From positions 5,939,845-6,003,844 of the forward strand of contig JAAFYY010000001.1 in assembly GCA_014284505.1 (NCBI GenBank): a stretch of 64,000 bases of DNA. The letters are read 5' to 3'. This DNA comes from Streptacidiphilus sp. 4-A2 (GTDB taxonomy: Bacteria; Actinomycetota; Actinomycetes; Streptomycetales; Streptomycetaceae). Of this stretch, positions 9,261 through 18,465 are shown in pieces (within the stretch, counting starts at the first letter, position 1; each line of letters starts with the position of its first letter). The position numbers and the translations under genes are program-made. Below the pieces are notes generated by a model, which was not told the origin of the DNA, did no database searches, and saw only the letters and a list, made by a program, of their open reading frames with translations.

Positions 9261-10022
9261 ATGGATCTGGGACTTGAAGACCGGGTGTACCTCGTCACCG
9301 CCGCCACGCGCGGCCTGGGCTTCGCCACCGCGCGGGAACTGGTCGCCGACGGGGCACGGGTGGTCGTGACCGGACGTGCACAGCAGTCCGTGGACCGGGC
9401 CGTGGCCGAACTCGGCGGCTCAGGGCGGGCGTTCGGCCTGGTTGCCGACAACGCCACCGAGGACACCGCACAGCGGCTGGTCGACGCCGCCATGCAGACC
9501 TTCGGACGGCTCGACGGCGCACTGATCAGCGTCGGCGGTCCGCCCGCCGGTCCGGTCTCCACCGCCACCGACGAGCAGTGGCGCGGCGCCTTCGAGAGCG
9601 TCTTCCTCGGCGCGATCCGGATCGCCCGGACCACGGCGGCCGCTCTCGGCGAGGGCGGCTGCATCGGCTTCGTGCTGTCCGGCTCGGCCCGCGAGCCGAT
9701 CGCCGCGCTGGGCATCTCCAACGGGCTGCGCCCCGGGCTGGCGATGGCCGCGAAGAGCCTGGCCAATGAGTACGGCCCGCGTGGCATCCGGGTGCTCGGG
9801 CTGCTCCCGGCCCGGATCGACACCGAGCGGGTACGCGAGCTGGACGAACTGGCCGAGGACGCGGACGCGGCCCGGGCCCGCAACGAGGCGCAGATCCCGC
9901 TGCGCCGCTACGGCCGTCCGGAGGAGTTCGGCCGGGTCGCGGCGTTCCTGCTCTCCCCCGCCGCCTCCTACCTCACCGGTGTGATGGTCCCGGTGGACGG
10001 CGGTGCCCTGCACGGCATCTGA
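9261..10022 (+). CDS. Atypical short-chain dehydrogenase/reductase lacking the YxxxK motif
   Basis: Intact 253-aa Rossmann protein. ATG 9261 begins MDLGLEDRVYLVTAATRGLG; the TAATRGLG glycine motif binds NAD(P). The family C-terminus (YLTGVMVPVDGGALHGI) is present. Around residues 140-165, after LSGSAREPIAAL, the sequence reads GISNGLRPGLAMAAKSLA where a classical SDR has Tyr-x-x-x-Lys. Neither the catalytic Tyr nor its Lys partner is in place. I recall other actinobacterial members with the same NGLRPG segment, so this may be a divergent subfamily rather than a dead enzyme. The reaction is unknown. Confidence 0.85.
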   Translation: MDLGLEDRVYLVTAATRGLGFATARELVADGARVVVTGRAQQSVDRAVAELGGSGRAFGLVADNATEDTAQRLVDAAMQTFGRLDGALISVGGPPAGPVSTATDEQWRGAFESVFLGAIRIARTTAAALGEGGCIGFVLSGSAREPIAALGISNGLRPGLAMAAKSLANEYGPRGIRVLGLLPARIDTERVRELDELAEDADAARARNEAQIPLRRYGRPEEFGRVAAFLLSPAASYLTGVMVPVDGGALHGI

Positions 10023-10162
10023 CCTGCCGCCCACCGCGGCGGCGAGCCGGCGCCGGTCGAAAATGACAAACCTGCGAGCAGGTCGGGCACGGCGGGTGTA
10101 GACAAGGCTGCATCAGGACAGTCACTTCACTCGATGCTCGACACCGGCGCTCGAAGGAAGAC

Positions 10163-10876
10163 ATGCCACCGACCCTGCTGATCTGCCTGGCGGCCGCCCT
10201 CGGCCTCGCAGCCGGTCCGGTGCTGGCCCGCGCCTGCTGGACGCTGTCGGTGCCCAGCGGCGAACCCCGGCGCAGCCGCTGCGAGGACTGCGGCGCTCCC
10301 CCGCCCGCGCTCCCGCGCACCCGCTGCCCGGGCTGCGACCGCCGGCTGGGGCCGCAGCTCCGGTTACTGTCGTCCTCGGCGGCGGTGGCCTGCGCGGTGT
10401 GCGGCTGGCGGATAGGCGCCCACCCGGCGCTGGCCGCCTACCTGGCGGCCGCCCTCGCCGCCGTGGTGCTGGCCGCCACCGACGCCAGGGTCAAGCGACT
10501 GCCGGACGCGCTGGTGCTGCCGCTGTACCCGCTGACCGCGTTCCTGCTCGCGCTGGCATTTCTGACTGACCGTCATCATGGTTCACTGCTGCGGGCGCTG
10601 GCGGCGATGGCAGTGCTGGCTGGCGGCTTCTTCGTGCTCGCCCTGGCCGCCCCCGGCGCGCTCGGCCTCGGGGACGTCAAACTCGTCGGTGTCCTCGGCC
10701 TGTTGCTGGGCTGGCTCAGCTGGACCGCCGTGGCCGCCGGGCTGTTCCTGGCCTTCGCCGCAGCCGGCCTCGCCGCAGTCGCCCTGCTCCTCACCCGCCG
10801 GGCCGGCCGCAAGGACACCATCCCCTTTGGCCCCTACCTGCTCCTGGGCGCGCTACTGGCCCTGCTGCTCGGCTGA
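10163..10876 (+). CDS. Prepilin peptidase (A24 family), orphan, with a TTA codon
   Basis: Integral membrane aspartic peptidase that cleaves type IV/Tad prepilins. It is 237 aa and intact. Two CxxC pairs (CEDCG near residue 33 and CPGC near 52) match the zinc-binding insert of prepilin peptidases. The first catalytic Asp candidate is in ATDARVKRLPD and the second in GLGDVKL (about residue 168). At least five hydrophobic segments follow. No pilus genes are nearby. Codon 68 (10364-10366) is TTA, rare in such genomes and read by the bldA tRNA in streptomycetes, so translation may be developmentally limited. A perfect ACCTGC-GA-GCAGGT inverted repeat lies at 10070-10083 upstream. Confidence 0.85.
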   Translation: MPPTLLICLAAALGLAAGPVLARACWTLSVPSGEPRRSRCEDCGAPPPALPRTRCPGCDRRLGPQLRLLSSSAAVACAVCGWRIGAHPALAAYLAAALAAVVLAATDARVKRLPDALVLPLYPLTAFLLALAFLTDRHHGSLLRALAAMAVLAGGFFVLALAAPGALGLGDVKLVGVLGLLLGWLSWTAVAAGLFLAFAAAGLAAVALLLTRRAGRKDTIPFGPYLLLGALLALLLG

Positions 10877-11037
10877 GCCACCCGGCCGCCCCCCGACTTT
10901 TCCGCACAGGTATAAATCCGCAGGTCAGACATAACCACTTGACACGCCCGAGGATGAGGCCCTAAAACTCTCCCCATAAGGACCGGATGCATTCACCACC
11001 CCGACCGTCCCGTCAGCTCCGCTGGCTACCAAGAGGG

Positions 11038-11066
11038 TTGACGTTCGATCAGGTCCGGGCTATATT
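11038..11066 (+). promoter_or_regulatory. Near-consensus sigma-70 type promoter
   Basis: TTGACG (11038-11043), a 17-bp spacer and TATATT (11061-11066). This is the best match to the housekeeping consensus I saw in the window. It would start a transcript near 11073 with a leader of about 205 nt before the ATG at 11279. Confidence 0.65.
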
Positions 11067-11278
11067 AGAAACCGAGCACAAGCAGCACGGTTCCAGAGAA
11101 GTAAAGTTCCACCTGCACGACGCGCACCATCCGAGACAAAGCTGGCCCCGCACCGGGAGCCCAGTGCCTACATCCCTGGAATCCGGGGTGGATCAATGGC
11201 CTCGGGTGTTTTTTATTCGGATTTTCCAGATTTGACTTTTTGCATGCCCAAAAACAATACCAACCCTCAGGAGTCAGC

Positions 11279-11499
11279 ATGTCCGACCAGCGGAAGCCCC
11301 TGTACATCTCGAATGGAAACTTCAGCCTTCGAATGCCGCTCCCCCGCGTGGAACGTTCAAGAAGCTCGCAACCGGAGCCGCCGGGGCTGCCCTCGTGTTT
11401 TACTCTCACTTCGCCGCCGTACCACCTCACACTCCACAGCCGATCAGCAATCCCAGTATCACTGTATCGTCGGCCCAGAACACCGGGAGCAATCACTGA
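11279..11499 (+). CDS. Small membrane peptide of unknown function, one probable frameshift
   Basis: AGGAG lies 5 bp before the ATG. The first frame reads MSDQRKPLYISNGNFSLRMP; after one restored G near 11349 the next frame gives GGTFKKLATGAAGAALVFYS, then HFAAVPPHTP, and stops at 11497-11499. The result is about 73 aa: a polar N-terminus, a basic-flanked hydrophobic helix (residues 26-43) and a Ser/Pro/Thr-rich tail ending SSAQNTGSNH. It is not a family I recognise. Codons here are AT-richer than in neighbouring genes, which suggests recent acquisition. It follows the promoter at 11038-11066 and precedes a hairpin plus T-run at 11533-11562. Without the frameshift assumption only a chance ORF remains. 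Confidence 0.4.
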
Positions 11500-11532
11500 T
11501 AATTCTCGGACCCGGAATTCGGACTGCGCCGT

Positions 11533-11562
11533 GAAGCACTTTGCTTCGAGGCCGTTTTTTTT
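11533..11562 (+). terminator. Hairpin followed by eight T
   Basis: GAAGC-acttt-GCTTC, then gaggccg and T8. The stem is short (5 bp) and 7 nt from the T-run, so it is a weak intrinsic terminator candidate, but long T-runs are very rare elsewhere in this window. Confidence 0.4.
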
Positions 11563-11735
11563 ACCCTCATGAGCCCGGATTGCCCCGTTATGGGTATTCC
11601 GTGCCCCTGAGCGGCCTGTGCCGCACCTCAGCAGGCAACTGCCGGGTGCGAACCGGAGGCCGACTCGCACGGCTGCGGGTCGGTCCCCGGTACGCACCCG
11701 GCGGCAAGTCCTGCTGGAACCCTCTCCCACGGCCG

Positions 11736-12164
11736 CTACGCGGGGCCGGCGAGCGCGCGGTAGTGGGTGATCTTCTCGCGCAGATGGCCCTGCTGGCGGC
11801 GGAGGTTGGCGATCTGCGACTCCACCTCCGCGTCATGCCGCTCCAGCAGTGCGATCCGCTCCCCGACGCTGTCGGCGGCCGCGCCGGACCCGTCCGCTCC
11901 GTCCGCGCCTTCGGCGTCTTCGGCGCGGGTCAGTTCGGCGTAGCGCCGCATGTCGGCGATGGGCATACCGGTGTCGCGCAGGCAGCGCAGCACCGAGAGC
12001 CACTCCAGGTCGTCCGGGGTGAACCGCCGGTGCCCGCTGGGTGCGCGGTCAACCCGGGCAAGCAGGCCGATCCGCTCGTAGTAGCGCAGGGTGTCCAGGC
12101 TGAATCCGGAGCGCTCGACGGTCTCGGCGGGGGTGAGGTATCTGGTCGCGGCCATGGCGCCCAT
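11736..12164 (-). CDS. MerR family transcriptional regulator
   Basis: Intact regulator of about 142 aa. The N-terminal winged helix-turn-helix reads YLTPAETVERSGFSLDTLRY followed by YERIGLL, the MerR hallmark. A second part of the DNA-binding domain (GHRRFTPDDLEWLSVLRCLR) follows, then a coiled-coil dimerisation helix (residues 105-140). There is no Cys-rich metal site, so it probably senses a small molecule or works constitutively. Start is ATG 12164 or 12155. It is divergent from the aldo-keto reductase, with a MerR-type promoter between the two genes. Confidence 0.88.
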   Translation of the reverse strand: MGAMAATRYLTPAETVERSGFSLDTLRYYERIGLLARVDRAPSGHRRFTPDDLEWLSVLRCLRDTGMPIADMRRYAELTRAEDAEGADGADGSGAAADSVGERIALLERHDAEVESQIANLRRQQGHLREKITHYRALAGPA

Positions 12165-12241
12165 TGTGCGCGACGCCGCGCCCGCCCCACCCCGCTTCGA
12201 CCCTCGGCTCCGATCCTCGTCCGCCGTTCTGCTCCGGCCAC

Positions 12242-12272
12242 TTGACCTGGAGCGCACTCCAGTTGGAACCCT
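12242..12272 (+). promoter_or_regulatory. MerR-type promoter/operator with 19-bp spacer, leaderless start
   Basis: TTGACC (-35, 12242-12247) and AACCCT (-10 position, 12267-12272) are 19 bp apart. A perfect inverted repeat CTGGAG-CGCA-CTCCAG (12247-12262) fills the spacer. Long spacers with a central dyad are the mark of MerR-activated promoters. The expected transcription start falls at or next to the ATG at 12279, so the mRNA would be leaderless. Confidence 0.75.
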
Positions 12273-12278
12273 CACGGC

Positions 12279-13233
12279 ATGCGCTACCGACTTCTGGGAC
12301 ACCGTCAGGTATCCAGCCTGTGCCTGGGCACTCTGCCCTTCGGCACCCGCGTGGACGACGCCACCTCCTTCGCCCTGCTCGACCGCTTCGCCGAACGGGG
12401 CGGGACCTTCCTGGACACCGCCAACTGCTACTGCTTCTGGGCCGACGGCGGCGACGGCGGTGAGAGCGAGCGGCTGCTCGGCCGCTGGTTCGCCGCACGC
12501 GGCAACCGCGACTCGATGGTGCTGGCCACCAAGCTCGGCGCGCTGCCCGGCCCGGCGCCGGCGAGTGGCCGGGCAACCGCGAGGGCCTGTCCGATCAGCG
12601 CCGGCGCGCACGCAAGCCTGCGCCGCCTCGGCACCGACCGGCTCGGGCCACATCGACGACCCGCTGACCCCGCTCGCGGAGGACCGTCGCCGCCTTCGGC
12701 GAGCTGGTGCGCCAGGGACTGGCCGAGCAGGTCGGCATCAGCAACCAGGAGCATCAACGGCTGCGCCGCTCACACCAGTTGGCGGACGAGCTGGGCGTCG
12801 CCCGCTACACCGCACTCCAGCAGCGACACACCTATCTGCGCCCGGCCCCCGGCACCGACTTCGACTACCAAGTGGCCGTGAACGACCGGCAGTTGGAGTA
12901 TGCCCGCAGTCAGCCGCAGCTGACCGTGCTCGGCTACGGCCCCCTGCTCAACGGTGCCTACACCGACCCCGGCAAGCCCCTCGCGCCGCAGTACGACCAT
13001 CCGCCGCCCATGCCCAGCTGGCGGTACTCGCCGACGTCGCCAAGCAGACCGGGGCGACGGCCAACCAGGTGGTGCTGGCCTGGATGCTGGCCGGCACCCC
13101 GGCCGTCCTGCCGGTCATCGGCGTGACCTCCCTGCCGCAACTCGACGAGGCCCTGGACGCCCTCGACCTACAGCTGACCCCGTCCCAGCAAGCCCGCCTG
13201 ACCGCCGCCGTACCAGCGACGCCCACGCCCTGA
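12279..13233 (+). pseudogene. Aldo/keto reductase, multiple frameshifts
   Basis: TIM-barrel NADPH-dependent oxidoreductase family. Pieces of the family occur in order across three frames: GTLPFGTRVDDATSFALLDR, FLDTANCYCFW (catalytic Asp and Tyr), VLATKLGALPGP, EWPGNREGLS, ASLRRLGTDRL, HIDDPLTPLAE, LVRQGLAEQVGISN, QLTVLGYGPLLNGAY, VLAWMLAGTPAVLPVIGVTS. Frame changes lie near 12555, 12600, 12645, 12690 and 13010. Between GTDRL and HIDD about four codons normally present (the D-L-Y-W region) seem missing, which single-base errors do not explain. So this may be a real decaying gene in a poorly sequenced stretch. It is controlled by the divergent MerR regulator. Confidence 0.65.
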
Positions 13234-13295
13234 GCAACCCCCGACCGGTCGGGCCGACCACGCCGGCCCGTGCACCCTTTCTCGGCGGGACTCGG

Positions 13296-14966
13296 CTACG
13301 GGCCGAGTTGGGGACGTTCGGGTACATGGCGTAGAGCCCCTGTGGTGTCTCGCCGGGCCTCCGTCGGAGAACTGGGTCTCCGTGTAGGCGGTGCTCACCT
13401 GGACGCACTGGTTGTTCTGGCTGGCGGTCTGCGAATGGCTCCGGCGAGCACGGAGCGGTGTTGACCGGGGCGGCCGACGGCTTGGAGTCGGGGAACGCCG
13501 TCCCGGTGGACCAGTCCGAGCCGATCACCAGGGTCAGGCCGCTGCCCCTGCCCTGACGACGTCCTTGGACGGCAGGCCTATCAGCTGCGCCACCGAATGT
13601 GCCTCACCGGCATCGCCCGCGCCGTAGCTCAGTGAGCTCGTGGCGGCGAGTGCGGGCGCGGTGCTGGCGGACGTCTGGGAGTTGAGTCCGTCGCTGATCA
13701 GTGCGGTGCTGATGGTGCCGGCCCGGCCGTCGATGCCGCTGCCGTTCTCGACGGACACCGCGATCTGGGACAACGGCACCGCGGGGACCGCGCTGGCGGT
13801 GGCCGTGGGCTTGCCGGCCACGGACGAGGCGCCGCTCGACGTGGTCAGCGACTGGTCGTTGATGATGGTGTTGAACAGGCCCTGGGCTCCGGGGGCTTCC
13901 TGGACATCGGCGGCGTACTGGCTGTCGGTGCGGTTGTACGCTCGTTCTGCATGGTGGCGAAGGTGATCCGGTTGGTGGGCACCTTGTTCATGTCGTCGGC
14001 CAGTCCAGCAGCTTGGCGATGCTGTCCAGGTCGGGGCTCGCGGTGAGCGCCTGTCGCGGTGTCCGCGATGTTGTACATGTCCACGGGATCGTCGAGCGTC
14101 CGCCGGACTTCAGCTTGTTGATCATGTCGGTGAAGAAGATGTGGGTGGCGGTCGTCGGCCGACGTTGTCGCTGCCGTCGCCGAAGGCGTGCCGGGAAACC
14201 TCCCCTCGACCGTGTGCGTGCCCTTGGACAGCTTGAGGCCCGAGTAGATGTCGTAGACGTTGCTGCTGACGCAGACGTTCACGCCGCCCAGGGCGTCGGA
14301 GAGGTTGACGACGCCGCCGAAGTCGACCATCAGGAAGTCGTCGACGGTGATCCCGGTGAGCTTGTGGACCGCCTCGGCCGTGCAGGAGGGGCCGGACTGC
14401 AGACTGCTGGTGATCTGCTCGGTCGCATAGGCGCAGGCCGGCATCTGGTGATGGTGTCGCGCGGGATGCTCATGACGGTGATGTTGCTGCGGTCGGCGGA
14501 GAGGTGGACCAGCATCTCCACGTCCGCGTTGGCGCCGGTTCCACCGCTGCCGCAGGCGCCGCCCAGCTTGCAGTCCTCCGCGGTGTCGCGGTGTCCGAGC
14601 CGATCAGCAGGACGTTCAGCGGCGTGCGGCCGAAGGCGTCCGGCTTCTCCACGCCGACCGCGGCGGCCTTGTCGTTGCCGGTGTAGAGGGCCGCGTCTTG
14701 ATGTTCCCGTTGAGGTGCACATAGAGGTACCCCGCCCCGGCCGTGGCGACCGCCAGGACGCCGGCTATGGAGAAGCCGGCTATCTTCAGCCCCTTCCTGC
14801 GCCGCCGCTGCCGACTCCTGCGCTGCGCGGAACGGCGGCTGGGGAATGCGTCCGTCTCCTGGGCGAGGGAGTCGGACTTCCCCCCGCGACGCCTGGCACT
14901 CATGCCTGCCGCCCGACCGATGAGAGCGTGATGCTCCGCTGCAGCCGCGTTGTCGAGTCCCTGCAT
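13296..14966 (-). pseudogene. LytR-CpsA-Psr (LCP) family protein, heavily frameshifted
   Basis: Paralogue of the gene at 15801-17450. It starts at ATG 14966 after GGAGG (MQGLDNAAAAEHHALIGRAA), with basic residues and one transmembrane helix (GFSIAGVLAVATAGAGYLYV). The LCP domain pieces are NVLLIGSDT, ADVEMLVHLSADRSNITVMS, IPRDT, FLMVDFGGVVNLSDALGGVN and DDMNKVPTNRITFATMQN. The LytR C-terminal region is also in pieces (AMYPNVPNSA then stop). I count at least eight frame changes, and the segment matching ALEFLRTRDSFGD of the paralogue is shortened. LCP enzymes attach teichoic-acid-like or polysaccharide chains to peptidoglycan; this copy is probably inactive or badly sequenced. Confidence 0.7.
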
Positions 14967-15800
14967 GATCACGATCCTCCGTGATGCGCCAGCCGGCACG
15001 TCCGTCGTCGAGGGAGCCTTCGGCTTCCGATTGCCGGGGAGTATGGCATTCGAACGCAGGGGCACTGCCAGAACGGCCAATACCGTCAAGGCGGACAAAT
15101 AACCCGATATGCCACCGTCATCCGTCCGTCCCGGCCCGCTCAGCCCCAGCCGAAGCGAGGAGCACAGGGGAAATCCGGCGTTCCACGGCCGAAGGGCGGG
15201 GTTCTGTGCATGTTTCACTTAGCAAATCCATGCCAAGGTTTAATCTCCACGAGGGCCACTCGCGCCCGCGCCACGCCGCCCGCCACCAGCCGCAGTCGCA
15301 GTCGCTGACGGCGGCCCGGTGCCCCAGGCCCGGGATCCATCCGGGATCCATCCGGGATGGATCGGGCAATCGACCCCACCCGCCCCACCGGCTCCCGGCG
15401 GAGCCCGCGCGGGCCCGGCCGGGCAGGCAACGGGCCAGAAACCCGGAAATACCCGCCCATAGTCTCGCTATCGGCATGGAAGCCCCGATTCGGAGCAAAG
15501 AAAGCAGCCGTCCATGCACGTTCCGGAGATTTCCCGCAATAAGGGACACCGTTCGGCGAACGGTGATGCGATTCACGTCAGCTGGAGGCAACCGCAAGGG
15601 TCACATCGGCGTCTCCCGTCCGACTCCTGCCATTCTTCATGGTCCGTCAGGCCCTCGATCTGGTAGGACGCAGGTCCCCGGAAGGCTCTGCCCGGCATAC
15701 GCCGCGCCGGCACAGCGGCCGAGACACCGACGGACCTGACCTGACAGTGGCTGACGGTTGATAGGGAGTGGCTGAAAGTGGTCGAGTTCCGGAGGCAGGC
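14967..15800. other. Intergenic region between divergent LCP genes
   Basis: About 830 bp between two divergent starts. I see no gene with proper codon bias. It holds a small direct repeat (GGGATCCATCC twice near 15340) and presumably the promoters of both LCP genes; no clear operator was found. Confidence 0.5.
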
Positions 15801-17450
15801 ATGAGTGGCAAACGAGTGGCCGGGATGGTCACCCCGTCGGCCGCGTCCGTGGACGTCCCTGCCGGGTCGCGCACCCGGGCCGACAACCGCCGGTCGCAGA
15901 AGCGCGGACGCAGGAAGGCCCTGAAGATCGTGGGCATCGGCACCGCGACGGTACTGGTCGTGGCCGGCACCGGGGCGGGCTACCTGTATTTCCACCTCGC
16001 CGGGAACATCAAGTCCGCCCCCTCTACACGGGCAGCAACAAGGCCGCGGCGGTGGGGGTCGAGAAGCCGGACGCCCTCGGCCGGACCCCGTACAACCTGC
16101 TGTTGATAGGCTCCGACACCCGCGACACCACGGCGGACTGCAACTTGGGCGGTGACTGCGCCGACGGCGGCGCCGGCGCCAACGCCGACGTGGAGATGCT
16201 GGTCCACCTCTCCGCCGACCGCACCAACATCAGCGTGATGAGCATTCCGCGCGACCTGATGACCAACCTCCCGGCGTGCACCGACCCCACCACCGGGACC
16301 AGCACGAATGCCTCTTACGGCCAGATCAACGGCACCCTGGACGAGGGCCCCTCGTGCACCGCCAAGGCCGTGCACGAGCTCACCAACATACCCATCGACG
16401 ACTTCGCGATGGTCGACTTCGGCGGCGTGGAGGCCATGTCCAACGCCCTGGGCGGCGTCAATGTCTGCGTCAGCAGCAACATGTACGACCTCAACTCCGG
16501 GCTGAAGCTCACCGCGGGCACCCACAGCCTGGAGGGCAAGTCCGCGCTGGAGTTCCTGCGGACCCGTGACTCCTTCGGCGACGGCAGCGACAACGTCGGC
16601 CGCACCACGGCAACGCACATCTTCTTCACCGACATGATCAACAAGTTGAAGAGCTCCGGGACCCTCTCCGACCCGATAGCCCTGCTGAGCATCGCCAACG
16701 CCGCCACCAAGGCACTGACGGTCAGCCCGGACATCGACAGCCCGGTCAAACTGGTCGAGATGGCCCAGGACATGAACAAGGTCCCCACCAACCGGATCAC
16801 GTTCACCACCATGCAGAACCAGGCCGACCCCGAGAACAACTCGCGGGTGCTCATCGCCCCCGGGGCGCAGACCCTGTTCAACGCGATCGCCAACGACCAG
16901 TCGCTGAGCCCTGCCCCCGGTTCCAGCGCCGGCCCGCGCACCCCGGCAACCACCTCGACCGCGAGCGCCACCCGCCACCGTCGGTGCCGGCGGCCGACAT
17001 CACCGTCAGCGTCTACAACGGCACCGAGGTCAACGGCTGGTCCGACGACATAGCCCAGGAGCTGGTCAACGACGGCTTCAACTCCGCCACCGCCGGATAC
17101 CCCGACTCCGCGTCACCGGCCACCACCACCCTGACCTACGGGCCGGGAGAGGCCGCGCAGGCCCAGACCACCGCCAAGGCCCTCGGCCTGCCGGCCACGG
17201 CGCTCAAGCAGGGCACCGCAGCAGGCCTCAAGCTCGTCCTCGGTGCCGACTGGACCACCGGGAAGTCCTTCCCCAACTCCAAGCCCGTGGCACCCCCGGT
17301 GAACACGGCCGTCGCCCTGGCCAGCACCTATGCCCAGAACGGCAGCGCGGACAACCAATGCGTCCAGGTCAGCAAGGAGTACACGCAGCCGGGTGCCACC
17401 CCGCGATGGAGTTCGCCGACCACCCCAACGTCCCCAACTCGGCCCCCTGA
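15801..17450 (+). CDS. LCP family cell-wall glycopolymer transferase with LytR C-terminal domain
   Basis: Type II membrane protein, about 550 aa after repair. ATG 15801 follows GGAGG. There is a basic cytoplasmic head (RRSQKRGRRK), a transmembrane helix (IVGIGTATVLVVAGTGAGYL), then the LCP domain outside: NLLLIGSDTRDT, MLVHLSADRTNISVMSIPRD with the conserved Arg-Asp, VDFGGVEAMSNALGGVNVC, SALEFLRTRDSFGDGSDN with the Arg cluster expected to bind polyprenyl-pyrophosphate, and NKVPTNRITF. A Ser/Thr/Pro linker leads to a LytR_C domain (ITVSVYNGTEVNGW). Frameshifts near 16020, 16970 and 17400 are each repaired by one base. The end MEFADHPNVPNSAP matches the end of the paralogue. Confidence 0.82.
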
Positions 17451-17735
17451 CACCAGCCCCCGCCACGTCCTGCGGGCAGGCGACCCCGCCAACGCCAGGA
17501 GGGCACACACGGTGGGGCGCACCAGCTGCGCCCACAATTGCCCGGGCGGCGGGGTCAGCCGCCGCTCCCCGATACCGGCGCCGCGCCCTGTCGTCCCGCC
17601 ACGTGATCACCGCGCCGAGAACGACGAGGCAGACCCGATCGCCCGGCGCGACCGCACCCAGGCCGAGGGCTGGGCCGGTGAGAGCGAAGGCATCGACCTC
17701 ACCCGGCCTTCCTGCGGATGAACCCCGGGGCCTGC

Positions 17736-18111
17736 TCACCAGACGATGACTCCGCCTCCACAGCCAAGGGCGCGGGCGGCCGCGCTCTCGATATTGGCGA
17801 GCCGGTCGGAAACCTGCCGGATGCCGCGTTCGTCAGGCACTCCCGCTTCGCGGTTGGGCGAGATCTCCGCCAGGTTCGCTCGGAGCAGGGCACACTCCGC
17901 CACAAGGTCCGGAACCCGGCCGGCGGAGACCACAAGGTCCCTCCGGCCAGGGTCGGGAGCAGCCTCGCCCGAGCGCCCGTGCCGCTTCCGAGCCCCACAC
18001 CCGTGTCCGCCAGTCCTCGAACCCGGCCAGATCCGAGCAGCCCGCAGGAACGTCCAGCACGCACATCCCGTCGTCGCCATCGACGACGAACACATCCACA
18101 GCAAGGCTCAT
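17736..18111 (-). CDS. Conserved streptomycete hypothetical protein, frameshift in the middle
   Basis: A small acidic protein of about 124 aa; I recall close homologues in many streptomycetes but no function. The N-terminus MSLAVDVFVVDGDDGMCVLD and LAGFEDWRTRVWGSEAARAL are in one frame; CALLRANLAEISP and RQVSDRLANIESAAARALGC, ending GGGVIVW, are in another. The junction lies between about 17940 and 17990 and probably involves two lost bases. No signal peptide or membrane segment. A GTG overlaps its stop as GTGA at 17739, but the frame that follows runs into the LCP gene antisense and is not called. Confidence 0.6.
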
Positions 18112-18320
18112 GCGGCCACTCGATCACGCACGGCCCTCGCCAGTCCAACGCCATTCCGCGTCGCCGGCCCTACCGTCCCGCCGGACGCCGATACCACCAA
18201 CCGGCCGCTTGGCGCAGGTGCTGTGGGCGATGCCCGGCCATCGGTCGGGCATCGCACTGACGTAGGTCGACTGATCTGGCGCGGGCGCTCCGGCGACGGG
18301 ACCCGTGGCGGGGAACGGTC

Positions 18321-18362
18321 AAGGCCCAGGTCTCCGGTTCGATACCGGTTGACCTGGGCCTT
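18321..18362 (-). terminator. Strong hairpin downstream of tRNA-Arg
   Basis: A 12-bp perfect stem AAGGCCCAGGTC / GACCTGGGCCTT encloses a smaller CCGG-TTCGATA-CCGG stem-loop that resembles a TPsiC arm. It sits 30 bp past the 3' end of the minus-strand tRNA gene, where a terminator is expected. Confidence 0.6.
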
Positions 18363-18392
18363 CGTCGTGCGCACCGATCGCTCGGCGGGGTG

Positions 18393-18465
18393 TGCCCCAG
18401 GCAGGATTCGAACCTGCGACACCGGCTTTAGGAGAGCCGTGCTCTATCCCCTGAGCTACTGGGGC
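18393..18465 (-). tRNA. tRNA-Arg (anticodon CCT)
   Basis: The reverse strand folds as a full cloverleaf: acceptor GCCCCAG/CTGGGGC with discriminator A, D-arm GCTC-AGGGGATA-GAGC, anticodon stem CGGCT/AGCCG with loop CTCCTAA (anticodon CCT, reads AGG), variable GTGTC, T-arm GCAGG-TTCGAAT-CCTGC. It is 73 nt long; CCA is not encoded. No integrase or duplicated 3' end is visible nearby, so no sign of use as an attachment site. Confidence 0.95.

Larger units (their letters stand above)
10877..11735. other. AT-richer island between prepilin peptidase and merR-like gene
   Basis: About 860 bp with visibly lower G+C and weak third-position bias. Apart from the promoter, small peptide gene and hairpin listed separately I see no convincing gene. 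Open frames at 10987-11235 (+) and 11065-11730 (-) lack typical codon use and known motifs. Confidence 0.6.

Noticed and set aside
10987..11235. 82-codon plus-strand ORF in the AT-richer island
   Set aside because: It contains the near-consensus promoter inside its frame, lacks a good ribosome site and has no recognisable motif.
11065..11730. 221-codon minus-strand ORF in the same island
   Set aside because: Random-looking composition, no ribosome site, opposite to the promoter and hairpin signals.
14981..15739. Plus-strand ORF between the LCP genes
   Set aside because: Arg/Pro-rich with no codon bias or motif; the region is better read as divergent promoters.
17500..17739. GTG overlapping the stop of the conserved hypothetical (GTGA) with a hydrophobic-looking frame
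   Set aside because: The frame runs on into the LCP gene antisense with no natural end; it could be a frameshifted small membrane protein but the evidence is too thin.
18393..18465. tRNA-Arg as an attachment site of an integrated element
   Set aside because: No integrase, no repeat of the tRNA 3' end and no base-composition shift on either side.
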